From assembly GCF_000188695.1 (NCBI RefSeq), contig NW_004754900.1:299866-309865 (forward strand): DNA of 10,000 nt, written 5' to 3'. Shown here in pieces: positions 1-10,000 of this stretch. This DNA comes from Salpingoeca rosetta. Its lineage: Eukaryota > Opisthokonta > Choanoflagellata > Craspedida > Salpingoecidae. How positions within the stretch are numbered: position 1 is the first letter of the stretch; each line of letters opens with the position of its first letter. A model generated the notes under the pieces. That model saw nothing but the letters and a program-made list of their open reading frames with translations, was not told where the DNA came from and searched no databases. The translations under genes and the position numbers were made by a program.

Positions 1-2654
<2,654 letters not shown>

Positions 2655-3020
2655 CAGCGTTGTTGGTTGGCGGCAGGAAAAGCAACAATTTTGTCTGTCG
2701 CTTGTCGTTCCGAGGTCACCATGACCATCGTTTGTATCTTGCACAAATTTTCGTACGTACACCGCTCGGCGTACCCCCCCCCCCCTTCATTACGACGACA
2801 CCACCACCACCACTCCCAGACAGATCAAAAGTGAGCTGTGTGTGTGTGTGTGTGTGTGCGCACGGCAGGCGGCGTCAGGTCCAGTTCCAGCCTAAGAAGC
2901 AGGCGACAACCAGAACAACGATAAGGGCGCCGAGAACACCCCACCAACGACGAACGATTGTGCGCGCTTGCGCTTAGTGCGCTTGGCCTGCACGCACCCG
3001 GCAAGGCTAAAAAGCAGGGA
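2655..3020. promoter_or_regulatory. Divergent intergenic region between two head-to-head start codons
   Basis: The 366 bp separate the minus-strand ATG (2654) from the plus-strand ATG (3021) and must hold both 5' UTRs and promoters. Visible contents are a run of 12 C (2774-2785), CAC repeats just after it, and a TG repeat at 2837-2858. The minus strand is also open at 2973-2878 for a strongly hydrophobic peptide. No convincing TATA box was seen. Confidence 0.5.
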
Positions 3021-3112
3021 ATGGCGCATCTGCGGCCGCCCTCTTCGGCGGTGGCAGCGCTTGCATTGCCACTGCTCCTTCTACTGACCGCGACGGCTGC
3101 ACAGGAACCATG
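3021..3112 (+). other. Exon 1: signal peptide
   Basis: Encodes MAHLRPPSSAVAALALP followed by LLLLLTATAAQEP and two bases of a split codon. The donor is GTGGGC at 3113. Reading on without splicing would add a hydrophobic WWAIVLAFIISSF segment and later donors at 3169 or 3200. Those donors are phase 0 and do not match the phase of exon 2, so the short form was preferred. The split codon becomes Cys. Confidence 0.6.
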
Positions 3113-6100
3113 GTGGGCGATTGTGCTTGCATTCATCATCTCCTCCTTTGCGCGATTTGTCAATGCTAAGTGGAAGGGCGTGAATCGTCAAATAGATTTG
3201 CGCGTACCTTCCCCTCCCCCCTGCAACTCATCCATACATGCAAACACACACACACACACACACGCACACGCAACGTATAGTCCAGAAGGTGGCACAAGCG
3301 TGGGAAACGACATGCTGATGGCAATCGGTATGTTTCAATCTCACGAGCAAACACTTAGTGGAGTGCCTTGTCGCGTGACATGGTACCTCGCAAATCTACA
3401 ATTCATCAACCAACCAACCAACCAGTAGTGTTTTGGCGTGTGCTCACCTTTTGGTGCGTGTCTCATTACTTGCTTGCCTTGCGTTGCCGATTTTGGCACC
3501 CAGCCGAGGGAAAGCAGGAGCCACCTGCAGGTGCGGTCGTCTGCATTGATTTCACAAACCAGTGGGGCGCGGCGGATGACCAGACCTTGGAGATAACACT
3601 ACCAAAAGCCGAATTTGTGCGGGTAAGGTGTCTCATCCAACAATGCTTACTTGCTTGTGGAGAAGGAGAAGATGTGGACAGCAGAGGGTGAGCTGTTGTT
3701 CTTGAATGACAACACCAATACGACAATTGGACGGTCGACATGCCTCAAGGACACACTGCGCCTCACGATACACAGCTCGCTCACAACAATCCCCCGCTTC
3801 GTCTGGGGCTCATGATCTTTGCTCCTGACTCGCTCGAAACTCACAGGTGCATGTCGATGCAACCAACGCCGAGAAGACAAACTTGGTTGTCAACACACCA
3901 AGCTCAATGCAGAAGATCGAGGTCTTCTACACAAACCAGCGTCGCTTGAACAGACTGGTGAGGACAGTCACTGTGTTGACTGCTTTGTGCTCATCGTGCC
4001 TTTTTGGTTAGCAGCTGTGTGATGTGTAAGTGTGCGCGTACGTGCGTGCCTGATTCTTGTTGCCCTTTCCATCAAATGATCATCATAATCATAATCATCG
4101 TCATCATCAACAACACCAACAATGATAGGTGTTTCCAAATGTGGGGTACACTGCTGACATTGACATTGGCCTTTTTTCGAACCTCCCCAGCGGCGCCGGC
4201 GTACGTCAACAGTGATGGTGCCTGAGCGCACGAGATTCCAGGGTGCTCAGTCTGCGTGTGTGTGTGTGTTGTGTGTGTGTGTGCGTGCGTGTGTCAGTAC
4301 GCATTCACGTGTGCCACCTGAATGCACACGGCCAACGCAAGTGTGATTGCCGCTGATGTGTCTAACTCAACCCTTGTTCCCCCTCAGCGTCATCATTCTC
4401 ACCACCGCCGCCATCATGACCCCGACTACATCGAACGCGTGCAGATTCTGTTCCCAAAGCTGGACGCGGTCGGGTCCTTGAAGGTGAGCGCCTTCAATGG
4501 GAACGGCGTGACATCGCGGAACACCATCGATGGCGCTTTCAACACAAACCCAGAAGGTCAGCTCCAACAGAGTGTGCGCGTGCGTGCGTGTGTGTGTGTG
4601 TGTGGGCGCGTGCAAGTGTGCGTTTGAGTCTGCGTGTGTATGCGTTCATGTGTGCGTGTGCTTGTGTTAGTGGTGAGTGTGCGTGTGGTGCTTGTCTGTA
4701 TGTGCATGAGATGAATTGCATAACAGCACGTTGCGTGAGAGATGTTGAACGCACGTTCATCAAGTGCTTGGGGTTGTCTTCACTTCGCGCTGCTTTCAGG
4801 CATTGTACTTGGCAGCCCTCGCTGTAACAGACAGATTGCGTTGTGCTCTGGTCACCCATGGCCATGGTCATGCTCAGAGAAGTACGTTCAGTGGCATTGG
4901 GGGTGCATGATTGATTCGCTGCGCTGCTGTCTTTCATCAAATAGACTTCATGCGCGAACACACACACACACACACACACACACGCCCTCACGTTGCTTGC
5001 CTCATGCGTTTGCTGACATTGCTCACCACACCGCCGACCTTTTCTTTGCTCCCTATCCTCTGTTCTCTCTCTTCCTCTCGCTGAACGTGCTGTCAACTGC
5101 AGCCCGCTCCATATCAAAGGCATTACAATTGCGACGACGGGGGACGCCGGCGTGATTGGCCGCCTTGCCCTCTTCCGCCTCGCTGCCCTCGATTCTGTCG
5201 ATGCAACTGCGATCCAGAACAAGGTAGAGGGTGCTTTGCACGCTTGTACACGTCGTAGATGTGGTGCTTGTTGTTGGGTAGCTGGACAAGGAAACACGGA
5301 CACCGCATGCTTGCCACCAGTCTGTGATCGACAATGAAATATCATCACGCTGTCACGAACCCATCATCCCAAACACTCCACGCGCCATCAATGTCCTCAT
5401 CACACCACGCCACCACCACTATCCTCCCTCAACCATGATGTGCAGGGCATGGTGGACATTGCCGCAGTGCTTGAGAGTGACAACACGTTTCTCCAGGACG
5501 TGCAGTACAATCTTGAGTCATCGCTGGTCAGCGGCCGCCCCTGGAGCACCATCCGCTACTTTCGTCTCGCCAGCGACATTGAAGCAATCAAGGTGCGGTG
5601 CAAACATGTGTTTGTGTTACACGTACGCAGCACCTGTGCGTGTGCGTGTGTGCGTGTGCATGCGCATGTGTGTTTGTGTGTGTGTGTGCGTGTGTTTGTG
5701 TGCGTGCGCGTGTGTGCGCGTGTATGCCAATGTATCGATGTGCGTGCCTGTCGTCTCACCACCACCACCACCACCACCACCACCACCACCATCATCATCA
5801 CCACCATCATCATCACCACCATCATCATCACCACCATCGCGACCGCTGCCTTGCACAGACGTCGATGGACAAGTCCTTGTGGACCATTGAGATGCTGCCG
5901 CTGGACAGATGCGCTGGTGGCGTTACGGACCCGTGCATCGGCGATGACGTGACAGAGCCAAACGACTCCATGGACACGGCCACGGGGCTGGTGCTCAACC
6001 CCGTGTCACTGGACTTTGCCGTTGACGGCATCATGTGTGTTGGGGACGACGACTATTATGTGGTGGTGCTGCCCGCCTGCAAGGATGCTGCGTGGGTGAA

Positions 6101-9100
6101 GGTTGGCGTGAAGGTCGACAACAGTGGCTCCGAGTGGAAGGCCGTGTTATACTCGAGCCAGGGCGTGCAGCTGAAGGCCATCACCACCACCAACGCCGAA
6201 GGCGTCGTGGACACGCAGCTGCCGGCTGTAGAGACGTCGGTTTACGTCATGATCTCTGCGGACGCCAGCACGGTAGTGCCGTACTCGATGCACTTTGGCA
6301 CAGGGTGCGTTGACGGCGCCACTGCCCCACCACCAACACCGCCGCCACCAACGCCGCGCGTCACACTAGTGCCAGAGACTCTGTCGCCAGTGACAGTGCC
6401 AGAAACCCCGCCACCTCCAGTCACGCCGTCACCACCACCAACGACGACACCGTTTGCGCCATGTGTGCAGAGCCACGACACATTTGACACGGCTGCATTG
6501 GTGAACATGAACGGCGCTCCGGCTGTGATCTCGGAGGAGCTGGTGCTGTGCCCTGGCGGCTATGCCCACGTGCGCGTGTCAAACGTGCCACGATGTTTCA
6601 GCGGCCGGTTTACTGTGACGGCCACCGCAAGCGCCGCCACCAGTTGGCAGATCGAGGTGTTTGACACCGCGTCAACATATCTCGGCATTGATGGCATGTC
6701 CTTCAGCAGTGATACGGTTGAGGCAGGCCGCGCCCTCAGCAGCACCAGCCAGGTCCCCACGGAGGTGGTTGTGCGCGTGAACATGCATGACATCGACTTT
6801 GGCGTTGACGTTGGCGTTGGCGTGACGTTTAAACTCAAGGTGACGGTTGAGTGCGATGGCACGGCAGAGGTCACTCCAACCCCCGTGTGCCAGGAGAGTA
6901 GCGCCACTGCCCACAACACCTTTGACAAGGCGGCCTTGCTGCGTGTGGCTGACAACGGCTACGCGTCCTCCAACACGATGCTGCTGTGCCCTGGCGTGGC
7001 CAACTTCTTTGCCGTCGAGTTCCTCGCATGCTTTGCGGGCCAGGTTACCTTTACTGTCAGCACGGCCAATTCACAGCGGTGGCAGATGGAGCTGTTCAAT
7101 GACGCATTTGCGTTCACGCGTGATGACGTTGTGGCATATTCACCCACGCTGGAGGTCCGATCATCGTTTGAATCCGACACGCTCCCCACGCTCATGTACG
7201 CGCGTGTTGCGGTCAACAGTGATGAGTATTTTACTTACGCTCTGACCGTGCGCGTTGAGTGCAGTGACATCTTAGGCCCAGGTGTGTCCACGGCGGCAAA
7301 GGTTGCGAGCACCCAAGGCACTCCCGTTGTCACAAAGGGGCCCGTCGTGACGGGTGGGCCCGTAAGAACGCAAGGCCCAACGACCACGCCACCAATCAAC
7401 CAACGCACGCCAGACCCGACACCGCCTATTGGCGAGCAAACACCAACCACAAATACAACAGCAACAACTACGACTGGCATGACTCCTACGTCGACCAACA
7501 CCACCTCGTCGTCATCAGCGATTGTTTGTAGCAGCACGAATGATGACATGTACGAGCCGAACAACGTCATCACCAGCCCCTATTCCATCCCCAACAACGT
7601 GTCTATTCTGCGTGGGTGTGCCAACGACAACGACTACTACAGAGCGCACGTGTGCGGTGGAGGCACCATTACATTTACGCTGCTTCACGAGCATAGCAGC
7701 GGTGATCTTGATGCTCTGCTGTACGTGTACACTACGACATGGACTGATGTCGATATCAGCCAGACATCAGCAGACGAGGAAGTGGTGACGTACACCAGCG
7801 ACCTTGCTGAAGGAGAGGATGTGTTCTTGCAGGTGTTTGTCCCCACAAACGGCATGCATGTGCCGTATGAGTTGGGGATTGAGCGGACCTGCCTGTCAAC
7901 AGACGGCGATGATAATGGTGTCAGCGACGATGATAACGCCTTCGGCAACGGCAACAGCACCAGTGATGGCAACAGCACGATGACAGTTGACTGCGCAGAG
8001 GCGGGAGTGTCTTCTCAGAGATCGTGCGACATTCAGTGCAGCAATGTTCCAGGATGTCTCTGTGTGTTTTCCACAACACCGACAACAAACTGCACGTGTG
8101 CTGACGCGACCAACACGCCGCTGTTCACGTGCATGGGATCTTCAAGCCTCGTCTTGGATGATTCTGAGAGCTCTGATGACGACGATGACAGCGCATCCAG
8201 CATGCCCGACTGCGAAGCCGAGGGGGTGATTTCCCAGTCCACGTGCGATGCCCAGTGCACAGGCAGCTCGTCGTGCGAATGTGTCTTTGCGCAGCTTGAC
8301 ATAACAAGTGGCTGCGTTTGCTCCGATTCAGGTACATCCGTGTACATGTGCATGCACATCAGTGGAGACGTGTCTGGTAACAACACCGTATCAGACGGCA
8401 ACGACAGCACACCTGATGACAACGACAACACGTCAGATGGTGATGGCGACAACACACCAGATGACAACGACAGCACACCTGATGACAACGACAACACACC
8501 TGATGACAACGACAGCACACCAGATGACAACGACAGCACACCTGATGACAACGACAACACACCTGATGACAACGACAGCACACCAGATGACAACGACAGC
8601 ACACCAGATGACAACGACAACACATCGGATGGTGACAACGACACCACTCCTTCTTGCGCTGAGGATGGAGTCACCTCTGCAGAGTTGTGCAAAGCCAAGT
8701 GCAACGGACAGCTGCTGTGCGGCTGCTCCCACTTCACTTACAACGGCGTGATGCAATTCTGCAGTTGCAACGGCCCAGACGCATTCACATACACATGTTC
8801 AGGCGGCGACAGCACGGATGACAACACTTCCGACGGCAGCATCGACGACGGTACTGGCGGTGTTATCGACAATGATGGCGGTGTGACGTATGAGCCGCTT
8901 GCATGCACTGCGGAGGGCGTCACCTCCTACTTTTCGTGCTCCGCCCAGTGCTCAGGGCACGTGGGGTGCGGCTGCTCGTACGTTGGCCTTTCCAGCATGC
9001 AGTCGTGCGCATGCTCTACGTACAGCGGTGTTGTGTTTGCATGCGCAGACCCAGACGACGACACCCCCGTCGTTGACTGTGCAGAAGCAGGTGTCTCAAA

Positions 9101-10000
9101 CGCGGCAACGTGCGACGCGCAGTGCACCGGGCATGCAGGCTGCTTCTGCGCTTTCAAGGAAAACGGTGACGCGTCCGCGTGCAATTGTGGAGACTTTGGC
9201 GGCAACATTTACTTTGCCTGCGCCACCAGTGTTGCAGTTGAAAGTGATGACAACGACACCACACCAGATACCAACGACACCACACCAGATGACAACGACA
9301 GCACACTTGATGACAACGACAACACATCAGATGGTGATGGCGACAGCACACCTGATGACAACGACAACACATCAGACGACGACGAGTTTAGCGTGATTTT
9401 GACGATTGAGTGCATGGCTGATGGCATTTACTCCCAGTCAACGTGCGAGACGCAGCATTGTGATGCCAATGACCCGGCGTGTGTGTGCATGTTTTCTTCA
9501 TCTGGCGCGTATGGCGGGTGTTTGTGCATTGACCTGACCACAGCGACACCGTTTTACGCGTGCACAAGCTATTTCAACACGGATGATGACGACAACAACA
9601 CGGGCGGTGGCCATGATAATGATGACGACGAGATCTTCGTTGTTGGTGGCGGAGACGACGACAACTTGGCTGGTGCTCCGGACTGCTACGATGACGGTGT
9701 GACCACCCCAGCATTGTGCGACGCGCAGTGCGACTTGAATCCCTTTAATGCTCCATGTGCGTGCCGATTCCGAACTAGCGCAACGGCGGTGTCGTGTGGG
9801 TGTGTCACCACCACAAGCAAACCCGTGTACTTGTGTGTGACGCCGCTGGGTGACGGTGCTGGCGACGACGATGTTGCTGACGATGATGACGCAGGCAAGA
9901 TCAACAACGACGACAACCAGACTGATGATGCTGTGGTTGTCATTGATGGTCCGGACGACGATGACATTCTGCTTGGTGACGGCGGTGCTACTGACGACAT
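3021..10000 (+). CDS. Giant secreted modular protein: four 4-Cys PPC-like modules and at least seven 8-Cys modules (3' end beyond window)
   Basis: Seen: proposed exons 3021-3112, 3281-3327, 3504-3622, 3847-3957, 4129-4200, 4388-4556, 4800-4881, 5103-5223, 5446-5592 and 5859-10000. All phases agree and the first nine exons total exactly 320 codons; the window ends 1700 residues in with no stop. Residues 1-28 form a signal peptide (short polar start, AALALPLLLLL core, TATAA before the likely cleavage site), so the product should enter the secretory pathway. Residues about 30-345 are not recognised. Modules at 346-470, 522-652, 664-788 and 877-998 share a 4-Cys plan; residues 1032-1646 hold seven 8-Cys modules separated by Asp/Asn linkers. 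Inference: an extracellular or cell-surface adhesive or matrix protein. No catalytic motif and no transmembrane helix after the signal peptide is visible. Exon edges before 5446 are less certain than the final exon. Confidence 0.72.
3281..5592 (+). other. Exons 2-9: N-terminal ectodomain of the modular protein
   Basis: Eight small exons alternate with introns of 171-266 nt. Recognisable stretches include AVVCIDFTNQWGAADD and LEITLPKAEFVR (exon 3), VHVDATNAEKTNLVVN (exon 4), VFPNVGYTADIDIGLF (exon 5), VSAFNGNGVTSRNTIDGAF (exon 6), HIKGITIATTGDAGVIG (exon 8) and GMVDIAAVLESDNTFLQD (exon 9). The alternating hydrophobic pattern suggests beta-rich folds. Exon 6 opens with a His-rich RHHSHHRRHHD. 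Exon 7 (4800-4881) is Cys/Trp-rich and is accepted mainly because it alone bridges phase 1 to phase 2. I do not recognise a family here. Confidence 0.55.
4572..4620. repeat. TG/CG simple repeat at the 5' end of intron 6 (plus gene)
   Basis: GTGCGTGCGTGTGTGTG-type tract beginning 15 bases after the donor of intron 4557-4799. Shorter CA/TG tracts sit in other introns of this gene at 3244-3270, 4255-4294 and 4959-4983. Confidence 0.85.
5635..5726. repeat. TG/CG simple repeat in intron 9 (plus gene)
   Basis: Purine-pyrimidine alternating GTGTGCGTG tract shortly after the donor of intron 5593-5858. Alternating TG/CG is the composition that favours Z-DNA (established for such tracts; not shown here). 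Confidence 0.85.
5757..5838. repeat. CAC and 15-bp ATC/ACC repeat at the 3' end of intron 9
   Basis: About eleven CAC triplets, then three copies of ATCATCATCACCACC, ending 20 bp before the CAG acceptor of exon 10. The tract is open in the plus strand but its His/Thr/Ile readings are not credible protein. Confidence 0.9.
5934..6308 (+). other. Module M1: PPC-like domain, 4 Cys
   Basis: Residues 346-470 run from Cys to Cys. The motif TEPNDSMDTA, about 25 residues later GDDDYYVVV, and a beta-strand-rich tail match the signature seen in PPC-like (bacterial pre-peptidase C-terminal) beta-sandwich domains: E-P-N-D near the start, then D-x-D-x-Y. Internal cysteines lie at GIMC and LPAC. PPC domains are small extracellular binding or processing modules, usually beside peptidases; no peptidase is seen here. 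Confidence 0.65.
6309..6461 (+). other. Pro/Thr-rich linker between M1 and M2
   Basis: About 51 residues made of APPPTPPPPTP, VPE and PPPTTTP stretches. The composition resembles a stiff, possibly O-glycosylated extracellular stalk (inference from composition only). Confidence 0.8.
6462..6854 (+). other. Module M2: diverged 4-Cys module
   Basis: Residues 522-652 start CVQSHDTFDTAALV and contain ELVLCPGG and VPRCFSG before ending TVEC. The cysteine plan (outer pair plus two inner cysteines about 14 residues apart) matches M1 and M4, but the EPN and DxDYY signatures are absent. It pairs closely with M3 through the TFDxAALx, LCPG, CFxGxxTxT and WQxExF positions. Confidence 0.6.
6888..7262 (+). 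other. Module M3: diverged 4-Cys module, sister of M2
   Basis: Residues 664-788 start CQESSATAHNTFDKAALL and contain MLLCPGV, LACFAGQVTFTVSTA and WQMELFND, ending RVEC. The shared motifs with M2 indicate a tandem duplication. The two are separated by an 11-residue linker. Confidence 0.6.
7263..7526 (+). other. Thr/Pro/Ser-rich linker between M3 and M4
   Basis: About 88 residues rich in Thr, Pro, Gly and Ser, including TKGPVVTGGPVRTQGP, TTNTTATTTTG and TNTTSSSS. Mucin-like by composition, and it contains N-x-S/T sequons. Confidence 0.8.
7527..7892 (+). other. Module M4: PPC-like domain, 4 Cys
   Basis: Residues 877-998. DDMYEPNNV, then NDNDYYRAHVCGGG, then SSGDLDALLYVY fit PPC-like domains well, including the G-D-L-D-x-x-L-Y strand. 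The outer Cys pair and the inner RGC and HVC cysteines follow the same plan as M1-M3. Confidence 0.7.
8454..8621 (+). repeat. Coding 21-bp minisatellite, 8 units (TPDDND[S/N])
   Basis: Eight perfect-length units encode TPDDNDS or TPDDNDN in the order S N S S N S S N. Silent CCA/CCT variants follow the same period of three, giving a 63-bp higher-order unit. Related imperfect units flank it (from about 8397 and to about 8650). The tract spaces 8-Cys modules 2 and 3 and is acidic. Confidence 0.95.
9240..9384 (+). repeat. Second Asp/Asn linker repeat between 8-Cys modules 5 and 6
   Basis: Imperfect units such as DDNDTTPDTNDTTPDDND. Positions 9309-9365 are nearly identical at the DNA level (3 differences in 57 nt) to 8414-8470 in the linker between modules 2 and 3. 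This shows a shared or recently copied origin. Confidence 0.85.

Larger units (their letters stand above)
7992..9836 (+). repeat. Array of seven 8-cysteine modules with Asp/Asn linkers
   Basis: Copies at 7992-8132, 8211-8351, 8655-8798, 8904-9044, 9078-9221, 9411-9563 and 9684-9836. Every copy has exactly eight cysteines: C-x10-C-x3(4)-C-x5(6,8)-C-x-C-x9-11-C-x-C-x9-11-C. Other conserved positions are G-V/I at +5 of the first stretch (C-A-E-A-G-V-S/T-S) and D/S-A-Q between Cys 2 and 3. Copies 6 and 7 have enlarged loops. Linkers range from 11 to about 100 residues. Eight cysteines suggest four disulfides in a secreted protein (inference). I do not recognise the family. Confidence 0.85.
5859..10000 (+). 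other. Exon 10: single open exon of at least 4142 nt
   Basis: The acceptor is CTTGCACAG at 5850-5858 and the frame starts ACG TCG ATG GAC. Reading codon by codon I find no stop to position 10000 (1380 codons plus 2 nt). The exon holds all of the Cys-bounded modules. Its size contrasts sharply with the nine preceding exons of 47-169 nt. Confidence 0.9.

Noticed and set aside
3113..3199. Extension of the signal-peptide exon through a second hydrophobic segment (WWAIVLAFIISSF)
   Set aside because: The available later donors (3169, 3200) are phase 0 and do not fit the phase of exon 2.
8397..8650. CRISPR-like regular repeats
   Set aside because: The 21-bp units are back to back with no unique spacers and stay in a coding frame; this is a protein-coding minisatellite.
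8033..8737. Long minus-strand ORF with repeated SLSSGVL
   Set aside because: It is the antisense shadow of the TPDDND minisatellite inside the plus-strand exon; its regularity comes from the 21-bp repeat.
8308..8751. Plus-strand ORF with TTTAHLM/TTTTHQM repeats
   Set aside because: It is a frame-shifted reading of the same minisatellite; the continuous frame with conserved cysteines is the one starting at 5859.

Overview
The window looks like nuclear DNA of a unicellular eukaryote. Both strands carry spliced genes with GT...AG introns of roughly 170-300 nt, most of them holding CA/TG or CAC/CAT simple repeats. Coding exons are GC-rich at third positions, and one gene is a signal-peptide-led, multi-domain, cysteine-rich giant. 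Intron density and protein style fit a choanoflagellate (Salpingoeca/Monosiga-like) best. That placement is inference from style, not from a marker gene. I see no bacterial operon, rRNA, tRNA, CRISPR array or transposase.

Layout. (1) Positions 1-2654, minus strand: a gene whose first five coding exons I rebuilt by phase-consistent splicing (2654-2615, 2318-2188, 1894-1623, 1406-1145, 866-1). It starts with MSGRTLAEL, encodes a BAH-like domain (about residues 45-150), and enters a long, disordered, charge-segregated region that runs off the left edge. The last exon is open for 288 codons but contains no methionine codon, so a Met-anchored ORF search misses it. (2) Positions 2655-3020: a 366-bp head-to-head intergenic region, the likely divergent promoter. 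(3) Positions 3021-10000, plus strand: a second gene with a signal-peptide exon, eight further small exons (47-169 nt), and then one exon open from 5859 to the window end with no stop (4142 nt, 1380 codons). Because it never meets a stop, that exon is also easy to miss.

The plus-strand product is a secreted or cell-surface protein of at least 1700 residues. After a poorly recognised N-terminal part, it carries four roughly 125-residue modules, each bounded by cysteines and with two internal cysteines. The first and fourth show PPC-like (pre-peptidase C-terminal-like) signatures. Pro/Thr-rich linkers separate several of them. Then come at least seven copies of a roughly 48-residue, eight-cysteine module that I cannot assign to a named family, spaced by Asp/Asn-rich linkers. 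One linker is a coding 21-bp minisatellite with a 63-bp higher-order period. This eight-cysteine array is the best candidate for something undescribed.

The two genes share only the intergenic region; one product is probably nuclear and the other extracellular, so co-regulation is possible but a shared pathway is not indicated.
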